Below are positions 1 through 6,970 of a stretch of DNA of 64,000 nt, piece by piece. The stretch lies in NCBI RefSeq assembly GCF_035917575.1, contig NZ_CP109090.1, forward strand, positions 7,626,001 to 7,690,000, in the 5' to 3' direction. The stretch's first letter is position 1; each line of letters starts with the position of its first letter. Below the pieces are notes generated by a model. That model searched no databases. It was not told the origin of the DNA and worked only from the letters and a program-made list of their open reading frames with translations. Source of the DNA: Streptomyces sp. NBC_01788 (GTDB taxonomy: Bacteria; Actinomycetota; Actinomycetes; Streptomycetales; Streptomycetaceae). Position numbers and translations under genes: made by a program.

Positions 1-56
1 GAGCTTGGTGAGTGCCTGTTGTCGGAACTGCACGTTACGGCTTTCTGCGGCGACCG

Positions 57-91
57 CGAGTCCCGGAACCGGCGTGCGGTCCCGGGACTCG
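57..91 (-). terminator. Hairpin terminator after the double-glycine peptide gene
   Basis: A 10-bp perfect stem (57-66 with 82-91, arm GAGTCCCGG plus one flanking C-G pair) encloses a 15-nt loop that can pair further internally. It lies 18 bases past the stop codon of the minus-strand peptide gene. No T-run follows, as is usual for Streptomyces hairpins. Confidence 0.55.
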
Positions 92-108
92 GCGGCGACG
101 AGGTGCGA

Positions 109-324
109 TCAGAGACCGGCGACCAGGTTGGCGACCGGGGCGGTGCTCAGACCGGTGGCGCCCTCGACGGTGCCGACGGCCGTGTTCACCACGCCGGAGA
201 CCGGGACAACGCTGTCCACCAGGCCGGTGGCGGTGCCCAGAGCGTTCACGGACAGGCCGCCGGAGACGTTGTCGAGGTCGGCGTCGGAGATCTCGGCGGT
301 CTCAACCTGGGGGGTCGGGTTCAT
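109..324 (-). CDS. Double-glycine leader peptide (type A2 lantipeptide/bacteriocin-like precursor)
   Basis: A 71-residue precursor-like peptide. Residues 1-23 look like a Nif11/A2-type leader: acidic, with ISDADLDNVSGG ending in Gly-Gly, the cut site used by C39-peptidase ABC exporters. The remaining ~48 residues form a small-residue, Gly/Val/Ala/Ser/Thr-rich, fairly hydrophobic segment without cysteine or charged clusters. Proteins of this kind in Streptomyces are often labelled type A2 lantipeptide, but without Cys no lanthionine bridge can form, so an unmodified bacteriocin-like or secreted peptide is as likely. An AGGGA motif sits about 10 nt before the ATG. No modification enzyme, peptidase or exporter gene lies on its downstream side within the window or in the next several kb on the other side. 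The start is well supported; function is inference from the leader. Confidence 0.75.
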   Translation of the reverse strand: MNPTPQVETAEISDADLDNVSGGLSVNALGTATGLVDSVVPVSGVVNTAVGTVEGATGLSTAPVANLVAGL

Positions 325-830
325 GATTGGAACGTCCCTTCATATGGATGTCTCACAAGGGGGAGCGGCCCTCTCTGGGGAAGGACGGCCGCGAACGCGG
401 GTGCCGGGTCCCGCTTCCCGAGTGCCCGGCCGGGGTCCCGCGCTGCGATGGATGTAAGCACGGTGCCGCCCGCCGATTCCACTCAACCAAGCCCCTCACC
501 AGGGCACTTGACGACGTGACCGGAGAACCGTGCAGGCCCGGAAACGGTATGGCGGCCACTTCTTCACACGCCGCACCGCATCGGCGCACCGCCTCCCTTG
601 CCGTCGCGCCGGTGGACCGGGAACCGGGCGCCGAAGGCCGCGCGGAGGGCGCGCGGTTGTGCAGATCCTCCGAACACGGTGACCCCGCTGGGCATTCGAT
701 GTGCAGATTCACTGAAGCCCTGATTCCGCTTCCGGTTCACCACCGAACGTCGCCGCGCGGTGGCGGAGCGTGCCGTGCCGGCTGCGGATGGCGCCGCGGC
801 GCGGCACCTGCGCGGTCCCGGTCCGCGGGC
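325..830. other. Gene-free stretch upstream of the leader-peptide gene
   Basis: About 500 bases between the peptide gene start (minus strand) and the end of the DUF1772 gene. It must hold the peptide promoter. Open frames here lack Streptomyces-type codon bias, and I see no repeat, RNA or convincing gene. Confidence 0.5.
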
Positions 831-1277
831 TCAGGCGAGGGCGGCGGCGAGCAGGGCGAAGGCGGCGATGAGGACGGCGACGCGGACGTAGTGGAAGCGG
901 TTCCAGCGGTTCATCTGCTCCTTCCAGTCCTCGGGCAGGTTGTCGGGGGTCCATGTCCTGCCCCGGTTGTTGATCGGGACGAGCAGCAGGAGCGACATGA
1001 TCACGCTCAGGATCAGCAGCGCGGCGGCGATGACGACGAGGCCGGTGCCGTGGTGATGCCACCCGGTGACGGCCCAGGCCGCGACGAGGACGAGCGAGCC
1101 GATGTACCAGAACGGCATCACGGCGCCGAGCATCCGGGCCCCGTGGGCGCGGCCGCGCACGGCACTGTCGCCGGGGAGGCCGTTGAGGATCGGGTTGATG
1201 ACGAAGGCGACGGAGAACTCAACCCCCACCATCAGGCCTACGGCCACGATGGTGAAGACCTCGAGTGCGTCGAGCAT
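831..1277 (-). CDS. DUF1772 family integral membrane protein
   Basis: 148 residues with four predicted hydrophobic segments (about residues 5-27, 48-68, 77-100, 128-147) and a polar loop carrying NRxxTWTPDNLPEDWKE between helices 3 and 4, the layout of DUF1772 (anthrone-oxygenase-like) proteins. Some members oxidise polyketide intermediates, but most actinobacterial ones are uncharacterised, so a function is not assigned. The gene is divergent from the TetR gene at 1366 with an 88-bp gap full of TAG/CTA half-sites, which makes it the probable target of that repressor. The ATG at 1277 is the only start near the end of the conserved region. Confidence 0.75.
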   Translation of the reverse strand: MLDALEVFTIVAVGLMVGVEFSVAFVINPILNGLPGDSAVRGRAHGARMLGAVMPFWYIGSLVLVAAWAVTGWHHHGTGLVVIAAALLILSVIMSLLLLVPINNRGRTWTPDNLPEDWKEQMNRWNRFHYVRVAVLIAAFALLAAALA

Positions 1278-1292
1278 GATGCCCCCTGGGAT

Positions 1293-1356
1293 CTAGTGTT
1301 GCTAGCTGATGAGGCAACGCTAGCGCTACTGCCGATCGATTGTCTAGCGGTGCTAA
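1293..1356. promoter_or_regulatory. Repeated CTAG..CTA operator-like sites between DUF1772 and tetR
   Basis: Three related sites occur within 64 bp: CTAGTGTTGCTAG (1293-1305), CTAGCGCTA (1320-1328, containing the palindrome TAGCGCTA) and CTAGCGGTGCTAA (1344-1356). The first also belongs to a wider inverted repeat GTTGC (1298-1302) / GCAAC (1314-1318). The third overlaps TAAGGT (1354-1359), a -10-like box 6 nt before the tetR ATG, so the regulator transcript is probably leaderless and autorepressed. Confidence 0.6.
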
Positions 1357-1365
1357 GGTCGAACC

Positions 1366-1944
1366 ATGTCGGTACAGGAACGCAAGCAGCGCGAACGGGC
1401 GGGCCGCGAGCGGCTCATCGTGGCGACGGCCCGTGAACTCGCCGAGCAGCAGGGCTGGGACGCGGTCACCACCCGTCGGCTCGCCGAGCGCATCGAATAC
1501 AGCCAGCCCGTCCTCTACAGCCATTTCCGCGGCAAGCGCGAGATCATCGGCGCCGTCGCCCTCCAGGGTGCCGCCGAGATGGCCGTGGCGCTGCGGGACG
1601 TGGCCTCCGCCGCGGACGGCCCGCGCGCCCGGGTCAGGGCCCTCGCCCGCGCCTACCTCGACTTCGCCGAGCGCAACCCGGCGGTCTACGACGCCATGTT
1701 CCAGCTCGACGGCGGCCTGGCGTTCGCGAAGGAGGACACCCCGGAGCCGCTGAAGGACGCCTTCGCCGCACTGCTGGAAAACCTCGGCGAGGTCGCCGGG
1801 GACGGCGTGCACCCGGCGCTGTTCACCGAGGTGTTCTGGGCGGCGCTGCACGGGCTGGCGACCCTGACCCGGGCGGGACGGCTGCCGCCGGGGGACTCCG
1901 AGCGGAGGGTGGAACTGCTGGTGGACCGGCTCGCCGTGGTCTGA
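1366..1944 (+). CDS. TetR/AcrR family transcriptional regulator
   Basis: 192 residues. The N-terminal helix-turn-helix spans about residues 15-60, with TRRLAERIEYSQPVLYSHF and GKREIIGAVA typical of TetR DNA-binding domains; the C-terminal part is a helical ligand-binding/dimerisation domain resembling TetR_C_33-type folds (RVRALARAYLDFAERNP...). The ATG is 6 nt after a TANNNT box, suggesting a leaderless mRNA. The divergent DUF1772 gene and the palindromic sites between them indicate local autoregulation and control of the membrane protein. The ligand is unknown. Confidence 0.88.
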   Translation: MSVQERKQRERAGRERLIVATARELAEQQGWDAVTTRRLAERIEYSQPVLYSHFRGKREIIGAVALQGAAEMAVALRDVASAADGPRARVRALARAYLDFAERNPAVYDAMFQLDGGLAFAKEDTPEPLKDAFAALLENLGEVAGDGVHPALFTEVFWAALHGLATLTRAGRLPPGDSERRVELLVDRLAVV

Positions 1945-2121
1945 CACCGTCAGGGCCCGCAACTCCTCGACGGCGGGGCCTGGGAGCCGGAGCAGTGGCT
2001 GCCGGCGGACGTCCAGCCGACCTCGGCCGAGGTGACGCCGGCCCAGCTGCGGATGCCGGAGCTGACGATCGCCGACATCGAGCAGGCGGAGGCGGATTCG
2101 CTGAAGTACCGGTACGAGTAA
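1945..2121 (+). pseudogene. C-terminal fragment of an unidentified coding sequence
   Basis: Directly after the tetR stop, and in the same frame, 58 codons remain open and end in TAA at 2119-2121. Nearly all end in G or C, the mark of real Streptomyces coding sequence, and they encode an acidic tail ending ELTIADIEQAEADSLKYRYE. There is no start codon with a ribosome site, so this looks like the stranded 3' end of a lost gene. I do not recognise the family. An alternative is an ancient read-through extension of tetR. Confidence 0.4.
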
Positions 2122-2279
2122 CGGGCCGACCAGCGATTGCTGAACCACCAGCCCGCCCCCCGGACCGGCATGCCCCAGGAGTAATAGCGGGGCAGCCCGT
2201 AAGCACGTGATCTCGTTGGTCTTGTCGCCCACGTCGAGCCGGGCCAGGACCAGGCCGCGGACGGGATCGGGTACCCCGG

Positions 2280-2801
2280 CTAGGAGTGTGGGTCGGTATT
2301 CGGCGTCGTGTCGGTCCAGGCGATCTCGAAGTACCTGACGCGTTCATCTTGTCCGGCCGGTCGCATGCCGGCTGCCATCATGACGTGCTGGGACGCGATG
2401 TTGTCGTGGTCGGCGTCGCCTTTCACGCAGGTGACGCCGCGCGCCCGCGCGAACAGCAGCAGTCCGCGGAGGGCTTCGGAGGCGTATCCCTTGCCTCGCG
2501 CCGACGGGATGAGACCGTAGCCGATCGTGACGCTGCCGTTCTCGTCCGCGGGTCCGTGGAAGCCCAGGCCGCCGATCGCCTGACCGTCCTCGCGGCGACG
2601 GATCTCGTAGTTGCCGAACGGCTGGGGATCACCGGTGTTCGCGCAGGTGCCCAGGAAGCGCCTGGCGGCGGAGACGTCCCCATCGGTGGGGTATCCGGGC
2701 GCCCATGGGGCACCGCTGTGCGACTCGCCCGCCACCACTCGCTCAGCCTCGCTGACGGTCATCGGATGAAGCACGAGCCGTGCTGTCACAAGATCGCCCA
2801 T
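2280..2801 (-). CDS. GNAT family N-acetyltransferase
   Basis: 173 residues from ATG 2801. It has the GNAT fold order: LVTARLVLHPMT at the N-terminus, beta-strand GNYEIRRREDGQAIGGLGF, then the acetyl-CoA pyrophosphate loop region SARGKGYASEALRGLL (a Q/RxxGxG/A variant) and a final ARGVTCVKGDADHDNIASQHVM helix with N as in RimJ/RimL-like enzymes. It would transfer acetyl from acetyl-CoA to an amine of a small molecule or protein; substrate unknown. No clear ribosome site precedes the ATG, and an in-frame GTG lies six codons upstream, so the start is uncertain. It sits between two gene fragments, which suggests a degraded locus. Confidence 0.82.
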   Translation of the reverse strand: MGDLVTARLVLHPMTVSEAERVVAGESHSGAPWAPGYPTDGDVSAARRFLGTCANTGDPQPFGNYEIRRREDGQAIGGLGFHGPADENGSVTIGYGLIPSARGKGYASEALRGLLLFARARGVTCVKGDADHDNIASQHVMMAAGMRPAGQDERVRYFEIAWTDTTPNTDPHS

Positions 2802-2905
2802 GGCAGGGAGGAGTATCACGCGGGGCGAGCGGACCGCACTTGGATTGTCCGACCGGGCAGCGCCCCACGTCCGGTTGATGATCGTAGGCACGGAAGAATC
2901 GCGGT

Positions 2906-3033
2906 ATGCGCGGTGTGCTGGACCCGGGGCCGGTCCTGGCCGACTGCGCCGACAAGCGCGGCTATTCGCCTCGATCTCGCGATTCCGCCGCCACCAACTG
3001 GACGCCCTCGTCGGCCTGTTCGGCGAGGCGTGA
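2906..3033 (+). pseudogene. Frameshifted gene remnant
   Basis: An ATG at 2906 opens about 20 codons with strong GC3 bias (MRGVLDPGPVLADCADKRGY); the bias then shifts by one frame and continues as LFASISRFRRHQLDALVGLFGEA to a TGA at 3031-3033. A single indel near 2965 would join them. The product family is not recognisable from so little sequence. It may be a decayed gene or two unrelated pieces. Confidence 0.35.
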
Positions 3034-3079
3034 CCGTGACGACACCTCAACATGCGAGCCCGCAAGTTCAAGGCCGCAT

Positions 3080-3097
3080 ACGGCCCTTCTGGGCCGT
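3080..3097 (+). terminator. Small hairpin after the gene remnant
   Basis: ACGGCCC (3080-3086), a TTCT loop and GGGCCGT (3091-3097) form a perfect 7-bp stem 47 bases after the remnant's stop codon. It may insulate the protease gene at 3244 from upstream transcription. Confidence 0.35.
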
Positions 3098-3243
3098 GAG
3101 TTGGCCGATTCGGCGCGATCTTGGGGGAGTTGGCGAACGGGATTGAACACGGTGGCCGCCCCCTGCGTACCAAGAGCTGTCCAGGCGTCCCCCCAACCGC
3201 CCCGGACGGCGGCACGGACCGCGTCCCCAGGAGGTCGAGAAGT

Positions 3244-4503
3244 TTGAGTCACAAGCGAATTCCGAAGCGCAAGGCCGCGATAGCGGCGGGCGGCGTGGTG
3301 GCGCTCGGAGCGGCGGCGATACTGCTTCCGAACGCCAACGCCTCCCAGGACGGCGCTGCGGACGACGCCACTCCCAGGACCCTCAAGGTCGCGGACGCCT
3401 CGGGTCTTTCCACCCGGCTCGCCACGGAACTCGGCGACTCCTTCGCCGGCTCCTACTACGACAGCGCAGGACAGCGGCTCGTCGTCAACATCGCGGGCGG
3501 CGACGCCGGCACCGTCCTCCGGGCGAAGAAGGCGGGCGCGGCCGTCCGCCAGGTCGGCAACAGCACCGCCGCCCTGAAGTCCGCCGCCCGGACCCTGAAG
3601 GCCGACGCCACCATCCCCGGCACCTCCTGGGCCGTCGACCCGCGCACCAACAAGGTCGTGGTCACCGCCGACAGCACGGTCACCGGCGCCCAGTGGAACA
3701 GACTCCAGGCCACCGTCCGCGGTCTCGGCTCCGGCATGGCGACCCTGAAGAAGTCCGCCGGCACCTTCAAGACCTTCGCCGCCGGCGGCGACGCCATCTT
3801 CGCCCGGGCGCAGGGCGGCACCGTCCGCTGCTCCCTCGGCTTCAACGTCACCGCGAGCGACGGCAGCCCCGCCTTCCTGACCGCCGGACACTGCGGTGTC
3901 TCGGCCGCACAGTGGTCCGACTCCCAGAACGGCGGCCCGGTGGCCACCGTGGACCAGGCCACCTTCCCCGGCAGCGACCTCGCCCTCGTCACGTACGACG
4001 ATCCGGCCACCCAGGCGCCGAGCACGGTCGACGTCGGCAACGGGCAGAGCGTCCAGATCACCGGGGCGGCCGAGGCCACCGTCGGTGCGACGGTGTTCCG
4101 CATGGGCAGCACCACCGGACTGCACAACGGCACGGTCACCGGCCTCGACGCCACCGTCAACTTCCAGAGCGACAACGGCGGCGTCGACACCGTCACCGGT
4201 CTCATCCAGACCAACGTCTGCGCCGAGCCCGGCGACAGCGGCGGCCCCCTGTTCACCCAGGGCGGCGGCGCGGTCGGCCTCACCTCGGGCGGCAGCGGCG
4301 ACTGCACCCGGGGCGGCGAGACCTTCTTCCAGCCGGTCACCACTGCCCTCGAAGCGACGGGTGCGACATTCGGCGCGGGCGTCGACGCGGCCGGCGCGGC
4401 GGACCAGCAGTCCGGCACCGACCAGTCCGACGCGCCGCAGTCCGGGGCCGGAGGTCACCACTCCGGCCCCGCGTACGGATCCGGGCGCGGCCGGACCCAC
4501 TGA
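3244..4503 (+). CDS. Secreted S1 family serine protease (streptogrisin-like)
   Basis: 419 residues starting at TTG 3244, chosen because AGGAGG (3229-3234) lies 9 nt before it and a signal peptide follows at once (basic KRIPKRK, hydrophobic core, cut near NANAS at ~34). Residues ~35-190 form a pro-region with alpha-lytic-type pro-sequence features. The chymotrypsin-like catalytic domain has His216 in TAGHCG, Asp245 in SDLALV and Ser332 in GDSGGP, with paired cysteines around each. The last ~45 residues are a Gly/Ser/Gln-rich tail. The pro-region should fold the enzyme outside the cell and be removed. A longer in-frame ATG at 3121 lacks a ribosome site and would bury the signal peptide. Confidence 0.9.
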   Translation: MSHKRIPKRKAAIAAGGVVALGAAAILLPNANASQDGAADDATPRTLKVADASGLSTRLATELGDSFAGSYYDSAGQRLVVNIAGGDAGTVLRAKKAGAAVRQVGNSTAALKSAARTLKADATIPGTSWAVDPRTNKVVVTADSTVTGAQWNRLQATVRGLGSGMATLKKSAGTFKTFAAGGDAIFARAQGGTVRCSLGFNVTASDGSPAFLTAGHCGVSAAQWSDSQNGGPVATVDQATFPGSDLALVTYDDPATQAPSTVDVGNGQSVQITGAAEATVGATVFRMGSTTGLHNGTVTGLDATVNFQSDNGGVDTVTGLIQTNVCAEPGDSGGPLFTQGGGAVGLTSGGSGDCTRGGETFFQPVTTALEATGATFGAGVDAAGAADQQSGTDQSDAPQSGAGGHHSGPAYGSGRGRTH

Positions 4504-4610
4504 ACGGCCCCTCCCGAGCGGCTACCCCCTGAGCCGTTCGCCCCGGGCCGCTGACCGGCTCCCCCCACGCCACCGCCCGGCCCGTCGGCCGGTGGCAGCC
4601 GGTCAGTGCA

Positions 4611-4644
4611 TCGGTCCGGCCCTCCCGGCGGAGGGCCGGACCGA
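4611..4644 (+). terminator. Strong hairpin terminator after the S1 protease
   Basis: A perfect 15-bp stem (4611-4625 with 4630-4644; arm TCGGTCCGGCCCTCC) with a CGGC tetraloop, about 108 bases after the protease stop. Nothing else is recognised in the 304-base gap between the protease and the next gene except a -10 box at 4795. Confidence 0.75.
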
Positions 4645-4794
4645 TCAACCTTCCGACCGCCCCACGCTCCGTCACACGTCCGGTGTGGGGCGAGTACCGG
4701 CGCCGTGACGCCGCCCACGGACCCGCGACCCGCCACACGGGTGTGCCATGTCCCCGCCCGGCAGGTCGGGACCGCCGCGCGCGCCGGTCGTGCT

Positions 4795-4800
4795 TAGGGT
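4795..4800 (+). promoter_or_regulatory. -10 box of a probable leaderless transcript
   Basis: TAGGGT fits the actinobacterial TANNNT -10 consensus and ends 7 nt before the GTG at 4808, the spacing expected when transcription starts at the start codon. Confidence 0.4.
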
Positions 4801-4807
4801 CCGGGCT

Positions 4808-5125
4808 GTGTCACACACCTTCGAAGAGCTCGTGGCCAAGCAGCGGGCGGCCGACGAGGCACACGCCCGGGTCGAGCAGCTGCGGCAGAACTACGGACCG
4901 CCCGCGCAGGCACAATGGACCGGCACGCAGAGCGAGACGTACGAGACGGCGTGGCGGGCCTGGCGGGACCTGGCCCGTGATCTCCAGGCCGCGCTGGGCG
5001 AGTACGCGAGCGACGAGGGCAAGCCACGCACCGAGATCGAGGCCGACGTGGAGCGGGCCGCCCGATCGGCCCCGGAGACGGGCGAAGGCGGCCGGGACGA
5101 GGGCGGCGGAGCGGAGGAGCCGTGA
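4808..5125 (+). CDS. Small acidic hypothetical protein upstream of qcrB-like gene
   Basis: 105 residues from GTG 4808. It is helical and hydrophilic (FEELVAKQRAADEAHARVEQL, then W-rich YETAWRAWRDLARDLQAALGEY) with a Gly/Glu-rich tail, and has no membrane segment or known motif. The GTG follows a leaderless-type -10 box. Its TGA overlaps the GTG of the cytochrome b gene (GTGA), so the two are translationally coupled and probably functionally linked. No function can be assigned. Confidence 0.65.
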   Translation: MSHTFEELVAKQRAADEAHARVEQLRQNYGPPAQAQWTGTQSETYETAWRAWRDLARDLQAALGEYASDEGKPRTEIEADVERAARSAPETGEGGRDEGGGAEEP

Positions 5126-6651
5126 GCCCCCCGGCACGGCGAGGGCGCACCGCGCGCGGAGCCGGGGCCGGTGAGCGTCTCACCGGATTCCTGGACGCCC
5201 GGCTGCCGCTGTCCGAGGGCGGCGGGCTGATGCGCAAGGCGTTCCCCGAGCACTGGTCGTTCCTGCTCGGCGAAATCGCCCTGTACAGCCTGATCGTACT
5301 GGTCCTGACCGGTGTGTGGCTGACGCTGTTCTTCGAGCCGGGGATGCGCGAGGTCGCCTACGCCGGGTCGTACGCGCCGCTGCGCGGGGTGCTCATGTCG
5401 GAGGCGTTCGACTCCACCCTGCGCATCAGCTTCGACATCCGTGGCGGGCTGCTGCTGCGGCAGGCCCACCACTGGGCGGCGCTCGTCTTCGTCGCCGCGA
5501 TCGGCGCGCATCTGCTGCGGATCTTCTTCACGGGCGCCTTCCGCAGGCCCAGGGAGATCAACTGGGTCATCGGGGTGACACTGTTCGCCCTCGCCATCGC
5601 CGAGGGCTTCGCCGGCTACTCCCTCCCCGACGACCTGCTCTCCGGCACCGGGCTGCGCATCGCCCAGGCGATCGTGCTGTCCCTGCCGGTGATCGGCACC
5701 TACGTCAGCTTCTTCGCGTTCGGCGGCGAGTACCCCGGGCACGAGATCATCCCCCGGCTGTACAGCCTGCACATCCTGCTGCTGCCGGGCGTCCTGATCG
5801 CACTGGTCGTCGTGCACCTGGTCCTCGTCTTCTACCTGAAGCACACCCAGTGGCGCGGCCCGGGCCGCAGCAATCGCAACGTGCGGGGCAAACCGCTCTT
5901 CCCCGAGTTCACCGCCTCTTCGCTGGGCCTGCAGTTCACCGTCTTCGGCGTCCTGTTCGTGCTCGCCGGGATCGCCCAGATCAACCCGGTGTGGACCTAC
6001 GGCCCCTACCAGCCGGACCTGGCGTCCACCGGGTCCCAGCCGGACTGGTACGTCGGGTTCCTGGAGGGCTCACTGCGGCTGATGCCGGCCTGGGAGACGA
6101 ACGTGGCCGGGCACACGATCATGTGGAACGCCTTCCTGCCGGCGGTGGTCCTGCCGGCGCTGCTGTTCGCCGTCCTGTACGCGTACCCGTTCGCCGAGCA
6201 GTGGCTGACGGGGGAGTGGCACCAGGAACAGCACCTGTGCGACCGGCCGCGGGAGCGCCCCGTGCGCACCGGCCTCGGCGTCGCCGGGATCGTCTTCTAC
6301 GGCGTGCTGCTGCTGGAGGGCGGCAACGACGTCATCGCCGCCACCTTCCGGGTCTCCGTGAACACGATCACCTGGGTGCTGCGGATCTCGTTCGTGCTGG
6401 CCCCCGTCGTCGCCTTCCTGGTCACCCGAACCCTGTGCCACGCCCTGCTGGCCAAGGAGCAGGAGGTCCTCGCCGAGGGCGAGGAGACCGGCCGGGTGCG
6501 GCAGTCCATCGCCGGGGGCTACGAGAGCGAGCACCGCCCCGTCGAGTCCCGCCGGCCCGGAGCCCCGTTGGGACCGGTCGTCACTCGCCCCGGTGAACGT
6601 ACTGGAACGCCATCCCCGCCACCCCCCGCGCCAGCACCGCGAGACCGATGA
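5122..6651 (+). CDS. qcrB: Cytochrome bc complex cytochrome b subunit (QcrB paralogue)
   Basis: 509 residues, an integral membrane diheme cytochrome b that would oxidise menaquinol in a bc1-type complex. Helix B carries a His pair 13 residues apart (from HHWAALVFV to GAHLL) and helix D a second pair (YSLHILLLPG to VVVHLVL), the four heme ligands. The Qo motif is PDWY rather than the proteobacterial PEWY, as in actinobacteria. About eight to nine hydrophobic helices are visible, followed by a ~60-residue hydrophilic, proline-rich tail. It starts at a GTG overlapping the previous stop. The usual partners QcrA and QcrC are absent here, so this is probably a second copy beside a housekeeping qcrCAB. 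Its 3' end overlaps the convergent subunit IV gene by 71 bp. Confidence 0.85.
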   Translation: MSPPARRGRTARGAGAGERLTGFLDARLPLSEGGGLMRKAFPEHWSFLLGEIALYSLIVLVLTGVWLTLFFEPGMREVAYAGSYAPLRGVLMSEAFDSTLRISFDIRGGLLLRQAHHWAALVFVAAIGAHLLRIFFTGAFRRPREINWVIGVTLFALAIAEGFAGYSLPDDLLSGTGLRIAQAIVLSLPVIGTYVSFFAFGGEYPGHEIIPRLYSLHILLLPGVLIALVVVHLVLVFYLKHTQWRGPGRSNRNVRGKPLFPEFTASSLGLQFTVFGVLFVLAGIAQINPVWTYGPYQPDLASTGSQPDWYVGFLEGSLRLMPAWETNVAGHTIMWNAFLPAVVLPALLFAVLYAYPFAEQWLTGEWHQEQHLCDRPRERPVRTGLGVAGIVFYGVLLLEGGNDVIAATFRVSVNTITWVLRISFVLAPVVAFLVTRTLCHALLAKEQEVLAEGEETGRVRQSIAGGYESEHRPVESRRPGAPLGPVVTRPGERTGTPSPPPPAPAPRDR

Positions 6652-6970
6652 GGAACAGCCACAGTCCGTAGACCACGCCCAGCGCGGTGACCGAGAAGCC
6701 CAGCGCGGTGATGATCGGCCAGGTGCTCTCCGGGGGGAAGAACTCCAGCGGCCCGGCGGCGTCGGCGACCTCGGCCTCACGGCGGTCCTGCGGGCGAGCT
6801 CCCTTGCGGCGGTACTGGATGACGCAGAAGAAGGAGTCCAGCGCCGCCATTCCGCAGGCGATGACCAGAGCCGCCGTGCCGGCCGGCTCGCCCGACCAGA
6901 CGCCGTACAGGGCGGCGCTGCCGCCGAAGAACAGCGCGACACCGCCGAAGAGCAGGGCCTCCACCTTCAT
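6581..6970 (-). CDS. ctaF: Cytochrome c oxidase subunit IV-like protein (CtaF paralogue)
   Basis: 129 residues with four hydrophobic segments in two pairs ([79 protein letters not shown]), separated by a charged loop and the motif [11 protein letters not shown], which is characteristic of actinobacterial aa3 oxidase subunit IV. It assembles with subunit I in the membrane. ATG 6970 overlaps the stop of the subunit I gene (ATGA), and GGAGGG lies just before it. Its end overlaps the convergent cytochrome b gene. Confidence 0.85.
   Translation of the reverse strand: MKVEALLFGGVALFFGGSAALYGVWSGEPAGTAALVIACGMAALDSFFCVIQYRRKGARPQDRREAEVADAAGPLEFFPPESTWPIITALGFSVTALGVVYGLWLFLIGLAVLARGVAGMAFQYVHRGE

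Noticed and set aside
109..324. Classic lanthipeptide precursor
   Set aside because: The core after Gly-Gly has no cysteine, which is needed for lanthionine rings, and no Lan enzyme gene is nearby.
327..1436. A 369-codon plus-strand frame over the peptide leader region and DUF1772 gene
   Set aside because: It is the antisense shadow of the DUF1772 gene plus non-coding DNA, with Gly/Arg/Asp-rich composition typical of shadow frames.
3121..3243. An upstream ATG start for the S1 protease
   Set aside because: No ribosome site precedes it and it would place 41 extra residues before a normal signal peptide; the TTG at 3244 has AGGAGG at ideal spacing.
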